Shown piece after piece: positions 9,094 through 18,522 of a stretch of 64,000 nucleotides of DNA. Below the pieces are notes generated by a model, which worked only from the letters and a program-made list of their open reading frames with translations, ran no database searches and was not told the origin of the DNA. Location: assembly GCA_017577365.1 (NCBI GenBank), contig PKRJ01000007.1, forward strand, positions 1-64,000, read 5' to 3'. This DNA comes from Gammaproteobacteria bacterium (GTDB lineage: Bacteria; Pseudomonadota; Gammaproteobacteria; Steroidobacterales; Rariloculaceae). The position numbers were made by a program, and so were the translations under genes. How positions within the stretch are numbered: position 1 is the stretch's first letter; the number at the start of each line of letters is the position of its first letter.

Positions 9094-11136
9094 ATGGCGA
9101 ACGAGCTTGCGCGCGAGACGAGCCCTTACCTGCTGCAGCACGCCGACAATCCGGTCGACTGGCTGCCGTGGTCGCGCGCGGCGTTGGAGAAAGCGCGCGC
9201 CGAGAACAAGCCCATTCTGCTCTCGATCGGCTATTCCGCGTGCCATTGGTGCCACGTGATGGCGCACGAGTCGTTCGAGGATCCGGAGACGGCCGAGCTG
9301 ATGAATCGGCTCTACGTCAACATCAAGGTCGATCGCGAAGAGCGGCCGGATATCGACAAGATCTATCAGACCGCCCATCAGCTGTACACCGGCCGCGCGG
9401 GCGGCTGGCCCTTGACCGTCTTTCTGACGCCGGACACGCACGTGCCGATCGTGGTCGGCACTTATTTCCCGAAGGAGCCGCGCTACGGCATGCCGTCGTT
9501 CAAAGACGTGCTGATCCAAGTCGAGGCGTACTATCGCAACCACGGCAGCGAGATCGCGGCGCGCGGCTCGGCGCTGCTCGAAACCTTCGCGAGGATCGAA
9601 TCCGGCGAGACGGCAAATCGCGCGGCGCCGAACGCGGCTCCGCTCGCGGCCGCGCGCGAGCATCTGCTCGCATCGTTCGATCGCGAGCACGGCGGCTTCG
9701 GCGGCGCGCCGAAATTCCCGCGCGCCGCCGCGCTCGAGCTGCTGCTCGAGCAATCGCGGCGCGTCGCGGGCGAGCAAGGCCGTGAGCTCGCGCACGTCGT
9801 CGTGCACACGCTGAAGAGAATGGCCGAGCGCGGTCTCTACGATCATCTCGGCGGCGGGTTCTTCCGCTACAGCGTGGACCGCCGTTGGTCGATCCCGCAT
9901 TTCGAGAAGATGCTGTACGACAACGCTGCGCTGCTCGCGCTGTACGCGGAAGCGGCCGCGGCGACGGGCGACGCGTCGTTCGCGCGGACCGCGGTCGAGA
10001 CCGCGGAATTCTTGCTGCGCGAGATGCGGGATTCGGCCGGCGGGTTCTACTCGACCCTCGATGCGGACGCCGACGGGCGCGAGGGCGGCTATTACGTTTT
10101 CACGCCGGAAGAGCTCGACGCGGTCCTCACGCCCGCCGAAGCGGCTGTCGCGAAGCGCGTTTTCGGTCTCGACCGTGATCCGAATTTCGTCGATCCGCAC
10201 GACGGCGTCGCGGCCTGGCATCTCGAGATCGTGCGGCCGGTCGCCGAGATCGACGACGGTCGCGCGCCGTCGCTCCTCGAGAGCGCGAGGCGGAAGCTCC
10301 TCGAGGCGCGCGAGAAACGCGTGCGGCCCGGTCGCGACGAGAAGATTCTCGCGGGCTGGAACGGGCTCGCGATCCGCGCGCTCGCGACGGCCGGACGCCG
10401 CCTCGATCGCGCGGATCTCGTAGATGCGGCGACCGAGGCCGCGGATTTCGTGCGCGAGCGGCTATGGCGCGGCGGGCGACTCCTCGCGACGTACAAGGAC
10501 GGCCGCGCGCGCTTCGCCGCGTATCTCGACGACTACGCTTTCGTCGCCGACGGGCTGCTCGCGCTGCTCGAATGCCGCTGGCGCGCCGACGACCTGTCGT
10601 TCGCGATCGAGCTCGCCGAGACGGCGCTCGAGCATTTCGAGGACGAGACGCACGGCGGCTTCTTCTTCACCGCCGACGACCACGAGCAGCTGATCCACAG
10701 GCCGAAATCGTACGCGGACGAAGCGGTGCCGTCCGGCAACGGCGTGCTGTGCAAGGTGCTGTTGACGCTCGGCCACGTTCTCGGCGAGACCCGCTACATC
10801 GACGCGGTCGAGAGAACGCTCACGGCCGCGATGCCGCTCCTCGCCGAGTTCCCGGATGCGCACGCGACGATGCTGCTCGCGCTCGATCGATTCCTCGGGC
10901 CGCAGGAGGTCGTGATCGTGCGCGCGAAAGACGCGGAGATCGATGCCGCGCGGCGGCTGCTCGCGCGAGACTATCGGCCGCACCGGGCGAGCTTCGTGAT
11001 CCCGAACGGCGTCAGCGATCTGCCGGGGCTCCTCGCGGAGCGGAAAGGCGGCGACGATACGATCGGCTATGTATGCCGTGGCACGAGCTGTCTCGCCCCG
11101 ACCGTGGGGCTCGACGCGTTGCGCGCGGCGCTCTAA
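9094..11136 (+). CDS. DUF255 thioredoxin-fold protein (YyaL/SPATA20 family)
   Basis: This 680-residue protein belongs to the widespread family that includes B. subtilis YyaL and human SPATA20. It has an N-terminal thioredoxin-like DUF255 domain (about 1-165) with the motif SACHWCHVM in place of a classical CxxC, followed by an (alpha/alpha)6-barrel domain like those of N-acylglucosamine epimerases and glycosidases (about 180-560). Family hallmarks are the start SPYLLQHADNPVDW, FPRAAALELLL and GGGFFRYSVD. The biochemical function is not established. It stands alone between dinB and a convergent protease gene. Confidence 0.92.
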   Translation: MANELARETSPYLLQHADNPVDWLPWSRAALEKARAENKPILLSIGYSACHWCHVMAHESFEDPETAELMNRLYVNIKVDREERPDIDKIYQTAHQLYTGRAGGWPLTVFLTPDTHVPIVVGTYFPKEPRYGMPSFKDVLIQVEAYYRNHGSEIAARGSALLETFARIESGETANRAAPNAAPLAAAREHLLASFDREHGGFGGAPKFPRAAALELLLEQSRRVAGEQGRELAHVVVHTLKRMAERGLYDHLGGGFFRYSVDRRWSIPHFEKMLYDNAALLALYAEAAAATGDASFARTAVETAEFLLREMRDSAGGFYSTLDADADGREGGYYVFTPEELDAVLTPAEAAVAKRVFGLDRDPNFVDPHDGVAAWHLEIVRPVAEIDDGRAPSLLESARRKLLEAREKRVRPGRDEKILAGWNGLAIRALATAGRRLDRADLVDAATEAADFVRERLWRGGRLLATYKDGRARFAAYLDDYAFVADGLLALLECRWRADDLSFAIELAETALEHFEDETHGGFFFTADDHEQLIHRPKSYADEAVPSGNGVLCKVLLTLGHVLGETRYIDAVERTLTAAMPLLAEFPDAHATMLLALDRFLGPQEVVIVRAKDAEIDAARRLLARDYRPHRASFVIPNGVSDLPGLLAERKGGDDTIGYVCRGTSCLAPTVGLDALRAAL

Positions 11137-11152
11137 CGGCGGCCTGCGCCGA

Positions 11153-13948
11153 TCACAGCTCGACGCGGCGCCACTCGTAGCCTTCGCGGCGCAGCTCGTA
11201 CGTCGCCCAGTAGTGGGGATCCGGCTTCAGCGTGATCACGTCCGGCACGTCGTTCCAATCGACGACGTTGATGCGCACGGCCTCGCGTCCCTCGAGCCGC
11301 TTGATTGCGTCCACGAAGGCGTCGAGATTCGGCGTCGGCAGACCGTCGACCGCGACGATGCGCCGGCCGGCGTAGAGCCCGTAACGGCTCGCCGGCGAGC
11401 CGTAGCCGAAATACGAGACGTACACGCCGTTCGGCTCGATGCCGCGCTGCACCGAGAGCGGGCGGTGCGGCTCTTGGAGCAGCGCGCCCGCCCACGAGAC
11501 GACCCGGTCGATGCCGTCGCTGTCGAGCGCGACGGTGCGGATCGTTTGCGTGAGCTCGCGGCCGTCACGGAACACGGTGACCGTGACCTCGGGCCGCTGC
11601 GACGCCCTCTCGGCCTCGCGGAACGTGTTCACGAGCTTGCCGTCGATGCTGAGCAGGATGTCGCCCGCGCGCAGGAACTCCGCGGCCGGCGACCCGCCGA
11701 CCGTGCTCGCGACCGCGAGCAGCTCGCGCCGCGTCGGGTTGTGCGCCTCGTACCGCTCGGCCCAATGGTCCGGCAACGCGAGCTTGCGCGCCGTCGCGAG
11801 CGGCATCATCCGCCACTCGACCTCGAGCGAGCGGATCGGCTCGCCGCCTCTCATGTGCCGCAGCATGTCCGCGATCAGCTCGCCGTGGATACCCATGTTG
11901 ACCTGCGCGAGCTCGCGCCCGCTGTCGATCGCGAAGCTCGCCCAGTGCGCGAGCACGCGGCCTTCGTCGTCGATGATCACGCCGTCGAAGTCGGCTGGGC
12001 CGTTGACGAGCGATACGACCTCGAGATTCGAATCGCGGAAACGTAACGTCCGCGACAACGGGAAGTTCGCTTCGGTGATCGACGCGATCTGCGCCGTCTG
12101 CGATAGCACGTTGTGATCGGGCGCGAGCCCGACCACCGTGACGACTCGCCCGGGAACGAGCGGCTCGGTCGCGATCTCCGCGCTGCGCACGGGCGTCGAC
12201 CCGATGAGCTTCGGGTCGTACGAGACGATCGCGAGATTGTGCAGCGGATGGATGTATTCGACGCGGCCGGGAATCTCGACGGAGCCCGCGAACGTGATCT
12301 GGACGTCGCCGAGCGCGACCGGCACGGTGTTCCGGTCGACGAGCACCCAGCCTCGCTCGGCGTCGACGACGAGCCCGGTGCCGTAGTAGTAGCGATCGGA
12401 CACGCCGGAGACGGTATACGGCATGCTGAAGTTCACGAGCACGAGCGACGGCACGATCTTTTGCAGCCGCGGATCGGATTGCTCGGGGAACGTCGTCTCC
12501 CGCACGGGAAGCGGCGTCGCGGCCGGCGCTTCCGGCAAATCGCGGCACGGCCAGAGGCCCGTCGCGTCGTCTCGACGGCAGCGCTGCGCCGGAAACCAGC
12601 TGCGGTAATTCGTGATGATCCGCTGCCGCTCGGTGCGCGGATCGTCGAACGTGAGAAATCGCACGCTGACCTGCGCGCGGTCGGGGATGCTCGTCAACGC
12701 CTGCTCGAGATCGTCGAGATTCTCGATGCGGCGTCCCGCGACCTCCGTGATCAGGCTCGCGCGCGGGATCGCCGCCGAGCCGAACACGTAGCCGGGGCTC
12801 GCGACGTAGACGCCGGTCACCGGCCGGTTGAAATGCCGCGCCTGCTGATATGAAAGGTTGTGCAGGATGCCGTCGCCGTACTCGATGTATTCGTCCGGCG
12901 TGACCGCGTGCAGATCGTCGACGACGATCTCGTGCGTCAGCCGCTCGCCGCCCCGCTCGACGACGACCGTCACGGTCTCGCCGACCTTCGAGTCGAGCGC
13001 CGCGGCGAGCGGCACGAATTCCGGCATCGGCTTGCCGTCGATGCTGATCAGCACGTCGCCGGGCGCGAGCGCGCGCGAGGCGCGCGAGCCGGGAATCACA
13101 TGCTCGACGACGAGCATTCCGGTCTGACGCGGAAACGCCTCGCGCATCATCCGCTCCGTCTCCTCCGAGAGCCCCAGGCGACGCAGCTCGGCGTACGGCG
13201 TGTGCACGAATTCGGTGAGCAGCGTGCCGCGCGGCACGTCGAGCCCGCGGCGGAGCCGCTCGAGCGCGACCTGCACGCGATCGAGCGGCAGGAAGAAGCT
13301 CGATGACGCCTGCGTATTCGCGCCGGCGTTCAGCGCGACGACGCGCCCTTCGATATCGACGACGGGCGAGCCCGACGATCCTCCGGACGTTCCCGACGCG
13401 GCCTGGAGATAGAACGTGTTGAAGTCGTTGTAGTTGCCGCGGCCGTAGTTCGGCGCCTGTCGGTCGAGGCGCGCGATCGTGCCCGCGAGGATCGACAGCC
13501 GCTCGCCGGCGTCGTTACCGATGACGCGAATATCACGACCGATCTGCGCCGCTTCCGGCACGAGCGGCAGCTCCGCCGGCTCGATGTACTTGAGCTCGGA
13601 CGGGTCGTAGCGGAAGAAGCCGAAATCGTGGATCGGATCGCGGTAGACGGGATAGAGATCGACTTCCTCCTGGTTCAGGAAGATCGCCTGCGCCTTCACC
13701 GGGCCGGGGGTGACGACGTGGCGGTTCGTGAGGATCAGCCCGTGCTTCGCGTCGACGACGAATCCGGTCGCCTGCGTCGACTGGTTTCGCTCGGTGTCGA
13801 AGGCCCGCGTGCTGTCGACGTGTATCGCGACGACTCCGCTCGCGATGCGTTCGAGGGTTCGGTTCCACGCCGCTTCCTGAGCCGCGAGCGGCGCCGCGAT
13901 CAGCATCATTACCGCCCACCACGGCGCGGATCTCGTGAGTTGCGTCAT
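11153..13948 (-). CDS. Nma111/Ynm3-like secreted serine protease: two trypsin-like domains and PDZ domains
   Basis: This 931-residue HtrA-related protein begins with a signal peptide (residues 1 to about 24). The first trypsin-like domain (about 28-230) has a complete triad: His77 in LTNRHVV, Asp108 in DPIHDFGFF and Ser192 in TSGGSSGSP. PDZ-like segments follow at about 260-345 and 365-430. A second protease fold (about 480-690) is degenerate: the His position reads VDRNTVPV and the Ser motif is lost (VNGPADFDGVI). Two more PDZ-like segments lie at about 735-810 and 830-915. An active domain, a dead domain and multiple PDZs is the layout of the eukaryotic Nma111/Ynm3 protease. The signal peptide implies a periplasmic role; the substrate is unknown. 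Confidence 0.88.
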   Translation of the reverse strand: MTQLTRSAPWWAVMMLIAAPLAAQEAAWNRTLERIASGVVAIHVDSTRAFDTERNQSTQATGFVVDAKHGLILTNRHVVTPGPVKAQAIFLNQEEVDLYPVYRDPIHDFGFFRYDPSELKYIEPAELPLVPEAAQIGRDIRVIGNDAGERLSILAGTIARLDRQAPNYGRGNYNDFNTFYLQAASGTSGGSSGSPVVDIEGRVVALNAGANTQASSSFFLPLDRVQVALERLRRGLDVPRGTLLTEFVHTPYAELRRLGLSEETERMMREAFPRQTGMLVVEHVIPGSRASRALAPGDVLISIDGKPMPEFVPLAAALDSKVGETVTVVVERGGERLTHEIVVDDLHAVTPDEYIEYGDGILHNLSYQQARHFNRPVTGVYVASPGYVFGSAAIPRASLITEVAGRRIENLDDLEQALTSIPDRAQVSVRFLTFDDPRTERQRIITNYRSWFPAQRCRRDDATGLWPCRDLPEAPAATPLPVRETTFPEQSDPRLQKIVPSLVLVNFSMPYTVSGVSDRYYYGTGLVVDAERGWVLVDRNTVPVALGDVQITFAGSVEIPGRVEYIHPLHNLAIVSYDPKLIGSTPVRSAEIATEPLVPGRVVTVVGLAPDHNVLSQTAQIASITEANFPLSRTLRFRDSNLEVVSLVNGPADFDGVIIDDEGRVLAHWASFAIDSGRELAQVNMGIHGELIADMLRHMRGGEPIRSLEVEWRMMPLATARKLALPDHWAERYEAHNPTRRELLAVASTVGGSPAAEFLRAGDILLSIDGKLVNTFREAERASQRPEVTVTVFRDGRELTQTIRTVALDSDGIDRVVSWAGALLQEPHRPLSVQRGIEPNGVYVSYFGYGSPASRYGLYAGRRIVAVDGLPTPNLDAFVDAIKRLEGREAVRINVVDWNDVPDVITLKPDPHYWATYELRREGYEWRRVEL

Positions 13949-14038
13949 ATCGTCAACGACCCTGTAGAAGTGCGGACCGGCCGTCCGTCAGACCGTCGAA
14001 TCGCGGATTCGCTCCGAAGCGGCCGGAAACCGCCGAGA

Positions 14039-15271
14039 TCATGCCGCGGCTCGGTCGTCGGTGCCGCGGTAGCCCTCACAATCCAGGTGAAGGCCGAGCG
14101 CGCGCCGCGCGAACCACCGCTTCGCCGGTCCCGCCGTATCGACCACCGAGAGCCCGACGGCACGGAGCACGGCGGCCGCACCGGGCAAACGGAACAGATG
14201 ATGCAGCGCATCGAGCGCGACGAGCATGTCGACGTTGTCGGCCTTGCGGCGGCGCTCGTAGCGCCGCAGCACGGCGAGATCACCGACGTCGAGACCGTTC
14301 ACGAGCGCTCTGTCGATTTCCCCCGCCAGACACGCCGCGTCGGCGAGCCCCAGATTCATGCCCTGCCCGGCGAGCGGATGAACGACATGCGCGGCGTCGC
14401 CGACGAGCACTCCCCGCGGACAACAATAGCGCATCGCGTGCAGGACTTGGAGCGGGAAGCGGCCCCGCGGGGAGATCGGGCCGAGCCGGCCAAGCACGCG
14501 GCCGGTCGCGTCCTCGAGCGCCGCGATGAAGTCTTCGTCGGATGCCGCGGCGAGCGCCTCGGCACGCGCGGTCGGTAACGACCAGACGACGGAGCTGCGG
14601 CCGTCCGCGAGCGGCAGCAGCGCGATCGGACCGCCGGGAACGAAACGCTGCCAAGCGGTGCGCTCGTGCGGCCGCTCCGTGACGACGTGCGTGACGATCG
14701 CATGCTGCCCGTAGCCGCGCGCGACGGTCGGCAACCCGAGCATCGTGCGCACCGGCGAACGCGCACCGTCGGCGGCGACGACGAGCTGCGCGCGCACGGT
14801 CTCGCCGTTGCTCAACGCGGCGACGACGGCGTCGCGCCGCACGTCGATCGCATCGATCGCCGTGCCGGTCACGACGCGGACCCGCGCCGAGCCCGCGAGC
14901 CGCTCGAGGAGGGCGTCGCGGATCAGCACGTCCTCGACGATATGGCCGAGATTCGGCTCGCCGATCTCGGCGCAATCGAACTCGATCGAGCCGAGCCCGC
15001 CCGGCGCGTCACCCTCCCACACGCGCATGCGCTCGTAAGGGCTCGCCCGACGTGCGGCGATCGGCGGCCATGCGCCCGCGCGGTCGAGCGCGTGTTGGCT
15101 CGAACGCGATAGCGCGTAGACGCGAAGGCCCGTCTCGGCGGGATTCCACCGCGGCGGCTCGTGCGGCTCGACGACGACGACGCGGCAGTCCCCGCGGCCG
15201 ACGTCGAGCAGCCCCGCGAGCGTCAACCCGACCGGACCGCCGCCGCTGATCAGAATGGTCGGAACGCTCAC
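14039..15271 (-). CDS. ubiI: FAD-dependent ubiquinone-biosynthesis hydroxylase, UbiI (VisC)-like
   Basis: UbiI adds the C5 hydroxyl of the ubiquinone ring using O2 and FAD. The 410-residue protein has the dinucleotide fold SGGGPVGLTLAG at the N-terminus, the motif VVAADGARSPVR (about residues 160-171), and the FAD-ribityl motif VLVGDAAHVVHPLAGQGMN. RVYALSRSSQ, MRVWEGDAPG and LGHIVEDVLIRDAL resemble E. coli UbiI more than UbiH. The GTG start overlaps the ubiH stop by 4 bases. It ends the ygfB-pepP-ubiH-ubiI operon, the same order as in E. coli. Assignment among UbiI/UbiF/UbiM-type paralogues is by motif resemblance only. Confidence 0.87.
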   Translation of the reverse strand: MSVPTILISGGGPVGLTLAGLLDVGRGDCRVVVVEPHEPPRWNPAETGLRVYALSRSSQHALDRAGAWPPIAARRASPYERMRVWEGDAPGGLGSIEFDCAEIGEPNLGHIVEDVLIRDALLERLAGSARVRVVTGTAIDAIDVRRDAVVAALSNGETVRAQLVVAADGARSPVRTMLGLPTVARGYGQHAIVTHVVTERPHERTAWQRFVPGGPIALLPLADGRSSVVWSLPTARAEALAAASDEDFIAALEDATGRVLGRLGPISPRGRFPLQVLHAMRYCCPRGVLVGDAAHVVHPLAGQGMNLGLADAACLAGEIDRALVNGLDVGDLAVLRRYERRRKADNVDMLVALDALHHLFRLPGAAAVLRAVGLSVVDTAGPAKRWFARRALGLHLDCEGYRGTDDRAAA

Positions 15272-16524
15272 GAGCCAGCGCCCTCGAGCGGCAAGCCGCG
15301 CGCAAGGCGCGGCAGCCTTCCGGCGATGCCCATCGTATGGTGGGCGAGCGATCGTTTCGCGCCCGGCAGCACGTCGAATGCCGCGAGCCCGAGCCCGCGG
15401 ATCGCGCCGACCCCGGGTATCGACCATCCGAACAAGCCGACGAGCCCGTGCGTGAACCACGCGACCTTACGCTGGTCGCCCGCGCGCCATGCGCGATAAC
15501 GCGCGGCGATGCTCGCGAAGGCATCGCCGCTTCGCCGCGCCTCCGCGATCAGCTCGGCGAGCGCAGCGACGTCGCGCAACGCGAGATTGAATCCTTGGCC
15601 CGCGACCGGATGCAACGTGACCGCGGCGTTACCGACGAGCACGACCGGCCCGCTACCGAGCGCATCGCTTCGCACTCGCCGCAGCGGATGCAGCGCTCGC
15701 TTCCCGATCTTGAGAATACGTCCGAGGCGATACCCGAACGCTTCCTGCAACGCGTCGCGGAACGCATCGTCCGGCAATGCCGCGACGCGCTCCGCTTCGC
15801 GCGACGGCAACGTCCACACGACGCCGACGCGCCCCCCGGGAAGCGGCAGCATCGCGAGCGGACCGCTTGGCAAGAACCGCTCGTACGCGACGCCGTCGTG
15901 CGGCTTGTCGGTCGTGACGTTCACGATCAGCGCCTGCTGCGCGTAACGGTCCTCGCGCGCACCGATGCCGAGCGCGGCGCGCACCGGGGACTCCGCGCCG
16001 TCGGCCGCGACCATCAAGCGTGCGCGGACCTCGACGCCGCCGTTCGCGTCGTCGATCCGCGCGCGAACGCCTTCGCCGTCGCGCTCGAACGAGCGGAGCG
16101 ACGCTCGGCCGAGCAGCGCGAAATCCTTCGCCGTCGAAAGCCGCGCCCACAACGCCTCGCCGAGGCGTCTGTTCTCGACCGTATATCCCAGCGCGGCGAC
16201 GCCTTCCTCCCGCGCGTCGATGCGCACGACCCCGAAACGGCCCCGCTCGGAGACGTGTATCGAGCGGATCGGCTCCGCGTCGCGCACGAGCGTGCGCCAC
16301 AACCCGAGCGAAGCGAGGATGCGCTGCGAGCCGTTCGCGAGCGCCGTGACGCGCGCATCGAAGCTCGGCTGCTCGAGCCGCGACGGGTCGCGCGACTCGA
16401 CGAGCACGGTGCGGCAGCCGATCGTGTCGAGCGCAACCGCGAGCGTCGAGCCGACGAGCCCGCCGCCGACGATCAGCACGTCGCAGTCGAGCCGTCGCTC
16501 CACGCGCTCCATGCCGTGCGTCAT
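15268..16524 (-). CDS. ubiH: 2-octaprenyl-6-methoxyphenol hydroxylase UbiH
   Basis: UbiH is the flavin monooxygenase that hydroxylates C1 of the ubiquinone ring. The 418-residue protein has the FAD motif VLIVGGGLVGSTLAVAL, FDARVTALANGSQRIL, IHVSERGRFG, VAADGAESPVRAAL and VLVGNAAVTLHPVAGQGFN. The IHVSERG and YERFLPSGPLAMLPL stretches closely follow E. coli UbiH, which separates it from the neighbouring UbiI-like gene. Its start overlaps the pepP stop and its stop overlaps the ubiI start, both by 4 bases, so the three are probably translated in a coupled way. Confidence 0.9.
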   Translation of the reverse strand: MTHGMERVERRLDCDVLIVGGGLVGSTLAVALDTIGCRTVLVESRDPSRLEQPSFDARVTALANGSQRILASLGLWRTLVRDAEPIRSIHVSERGRFGVVRIDAREEGVAALGYTVENRRLGEALWARLSTAKDFALLGRASLRSFERDGEGVRARIDDANGGVEVRARLMVAADGAESPVRAALGIGAREDRYAQQALIVNVTTDKPHDGVAYERFLPSGPLAMLPLPGGRVGVVWTLPSREAERVAALPDDAFRDALQEAFGYRLGRILKIGKRALHPLRRVRSDALGSGPVVLVGNAAVTLHPVAGQGFNLALRDVAALAELIAEARRSGDAFASIAARYRAWRAGDQRKVAWFTHGLVGLFGWSIPGVGAIRGLGLAAFDVLPGAKRSLAHHTMGIAGRLPRLARGLPLEGAGS

Positions 16525-17837
16525 GCTGCCTTATCGACCGCCGTGCCGACGAGCCGCTCGATCTCGTCGGCGTCGACCGGAAGCTCCGCGGTGAGCACTT
16601 CGCAGCCGTCGCGCGTGACGACGACGTCGTCCTCGATGCGAATGCCGATGCCCCGCCAGGCTTTCGCCTTGCCGGTCGCGTCGGCCGCGACGTAGATGCC
16701 CGGCTCGATCGTCAGCACCATGCCCGGCTCGAGCAGACGCCACGCGTCGCCCACCTTGTAGTCGCCGACGTCGTGCACGTCCATGCCGAGCCAATGCCCG
16801 GTCTTGTGCATGAAGAAGCGCCGGTACGCCTGCTCCTTGATCAGCGTCGACAGCCGGCCGTTCAGGAGCCCGATCTCACGAAGGCCGGCGGTGATCACCC
16901 TGACCGCCGCATCGTGCGGATCGTTCCAATGGTTACCCGGCTTCACCGCGGCGATCGCCGCCCGGTTCGCCGCGAGCACGATCTCGTAGAGCTCGCGCTG
17001 ACGCGGCGTGAAGCGGCCATTGACCGGGAACGTGCGCGTCACGTCCGACGCGTACATCTCGTATTCGCAGCCGGCGTCGACGAGGACGAGATCGCCGTCG
17101 GCGAGGACGGCATCGTTCGCCGTGTAATGGAGCACACACGCGTTCGCGCCGCCGGCGACGATCGGCGGATACGAGCACACGGCCCCGCGCCGCCGGAACT
17201 CGTGCACGTATTCCGCCTCGAGCTCGTACTCGCGCATCCCGGGCCGGCAGACGCTCATCGCGCGGCGGTGCGCGTCGATCGCGATGCGCGCCGCGCGGCG
17301 CATGACGGCGATCTCCGCGCGGCTCTTGAAGAGACGCGCTTCGTGCAGGAGATGATCGAGCGCGACGAGCTCGCTCGGCGCGCGGCCGCTTTGACGCTTC
17401 GCGTTCAGCGTCCTGATCCAATCGAGCAGCCGGCGATCGAACTCGCCGGCGCCGATCGAGTAGTAGACGCGCTCGCGCTGCTCGATCAGCCCCGGCAGGA
17501 TCTCGTCGATATCGCCGATCGGAAAGGCGTCGTCGGCGCCATAGCGCTCGATCGCGCCGGCGGGACCGGCGCGCACGCCCTCCCACATTTCCTTGACCGG
17601 ATCGCGCTCGCGACAGAACAAGAGATACTCTCCGCCGGGTCGGCCGGGAATCAGCACGGCGACCGCCTCCGGCTCGGGGAAACCGGTGAGGTAGTAGAAG
17701 TCGCTGTCCTGGCGATAGGCGAACGACGTATCGCGGCTTCGGATGCGCTGCGGGGCCGCCGGCAGGATGGCGATGCCGTCGGGGCCCATCGCCTCCATGA
17801 GATGCCGGCGCCGCTTCGCGTACTCGCGGGGATTCAA
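16521..17837 (-). CDS. pepP: Xaa-Pro aminopeptidase P
   Basis: PepP removes N-terminal residues that precede proline, using a dinuclear Mn centre in a creatinase ('pita-bread') fold. The 438-residue protein has the N-terminal creatinase-like domain and metal ligands in VDAGCEYEMYASDVTRTF (two Asp), HKTGHWLGMDVHDVG (His), TIEPGIY (Glu) and IRIEDDVVVT (Glu), in the expected order. It lies between ygfB and ubiH with a 4-base overlap onto ubiH. A second proline peptidase, PepQ, occurs at 60.9 kb. Confidence 0.95.
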   Translation of the reverse strand: MNPREYAKRRRHLMEAMGPDGIAILPAAPQRIRSRDTSFAYRQDSDFYYLTGFPEPEAVAVLIPGRPGGEYLLFCRERDPVKEMWEGVRAGPAGAIERYGADDAFPIGDIDEILPGLIEQRERVYYSIGAGEFDRRLLDWIRTLNAKRQSGRAPSELVALDHLLHEARLFKSRAEIAVMRRAARIAIDAHRRAMSVCRPGMREYELEAEYVHEFRRRGAVCSYPPIVAGGANACVLHYTANDAVLADGDLVLVDAGCEYEMYASDVTRTFPVNGRFTPRQRELYEIVLAANRAAIAAVKPGNHWNDPHDAAVRVITAGLREIGLLNGRLSTLIKEQAYRRFFMHKTGHWLGMDVHDVGDYKVGDAWRLLEPGMVLTIEPGIYVAADATGKAKAWRGIGIRIEDDVVVTRDGCEVLTAELPVDADEIERLVGTAVDKAA

Positions 17838-17860
17838 AGACGCTTTCCTTTTCTAACTGA

Positions 17861-18433
17861 TCAATGCACCGTGCCGGACGCGTCGCCGGCGCGCTCGCCG
17901 AAATGCTCGAACACGAGCTGGACGCTGACCCGGACGTATTCCTTGAGCTCGGCGAGCGCGAATCCGGCCTGCGCGAGATCGTTCTCGTCGTCGGGGCCGA
18001 GCGTTGCACGGCTGATCTCCGCGAAGTCGCGCGCGATCTCCTTGACGGTCTCCTCCGCGTCCGAACGCCCGGAGTCCAGCTTCAGGCCGCCGAGACCGAG
18101 ACCGGACAGAAAACCTTGGCACCACGCCGCGAGCGCGCGGACCTGCGCATCGAGAGGCTGCTCGTCGCCGGGCAACAGCGGCTCGAAAGTCATCTCGCCG
18201 TCGTTCAGCATGCGCCACGTCTCGTGCTCGACGGCGTGAAGCGCTTCACCGATCGGCGTCTCGCCGTCCTGTTGCCACTCCTCCAGTTGCTGCTCGAGCC
18301 AACGATCCGCGGCCGCGACTCCGCCGACGCACATGATTCCGCAGAGCCCGCCGTGCAGCTCGGCGAGCGTCGGCACGACGCCTGCCTCGGCGAGCGCCTC
18401 CGACAGAGTCTCGTATGCGAGCTTCTCTTCCAT
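17861..18433 (-). CDS. ygfB: UPF0149 family protein YgfB
   Basis: YgfB-family proteins are small helical proteins usually encoded upstream of pepP-ubiH; in Pseudomonas aeruginosa the homologue affects AmpC regulation, but the general role is unsettled. The 190-residue product shows ELHGGLCGIMC near the N-terminus, a W-rich middle (EEWQQDGETP), and LAAWCQGFLSGLGLGG, all typical of the family. I chose the ATG at 18433; a GTG immediately upstream is equally possible. The gene diverges from a ZapB-like gene and its leader contains a perfect short hairpin (18444-18464). Confidence 0.9.
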   Translation of the reverse strand: MEEKLAYETLSEALAEAGVVPTLAELHGGLCGIMCVGGVAAADRWLEQQLEEWQQDGETPIGEALHAVEHETWRMLNDGEMTFEPLLPGDEQPLDAQVRALAAWCQGFLSGLGLGGLKLDSGRSDAEETVKEIARDFAEISRATLGPDDENDLAQAGFALAELKEYVRVSVQLVFEHFGERAGDASGTVH

Positions 18434-18443
18434 CACGACGCGT

Positions 18444-18464
18444 ATGAAACGTTCGGCGTTTCAT
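18444..18464. promoter_or_regulatory. Perfect 8-bp inverted repeat in the ygfB leader
   Basis: ATGAAACG and CGTTTCAT are separated by TTCGG, 11 bases before the ygfB start. It may be an operator or an mRNA hairpin, since it lies just downstream of a possible - strand -10 (GATAGC). Function is inferred only. Confidence 0.45.
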
Positions 18465-18486
18465 GCTATCACCGTCGACCGCGTTA

Positions 18487-18516
18487 TTGACCCCCGAGCC
18501 CAGCGGGCTCTATATT
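18487..18516 (+). promoter_or_regulatory. Sigma70-type promoter for the ZapB-like gene and zapA
   Basis: TTGACC (18487-18492), an 18-base spacer, and TATATT (18511-18516) form a good sigma70 promoter. The ATG at 18523 is 6 bases after the -10, so the predicted transcript starts at or next to the start codon (leaderless). Confidence 0.65.
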
Positions 18517-18522
18517 CGCCGA

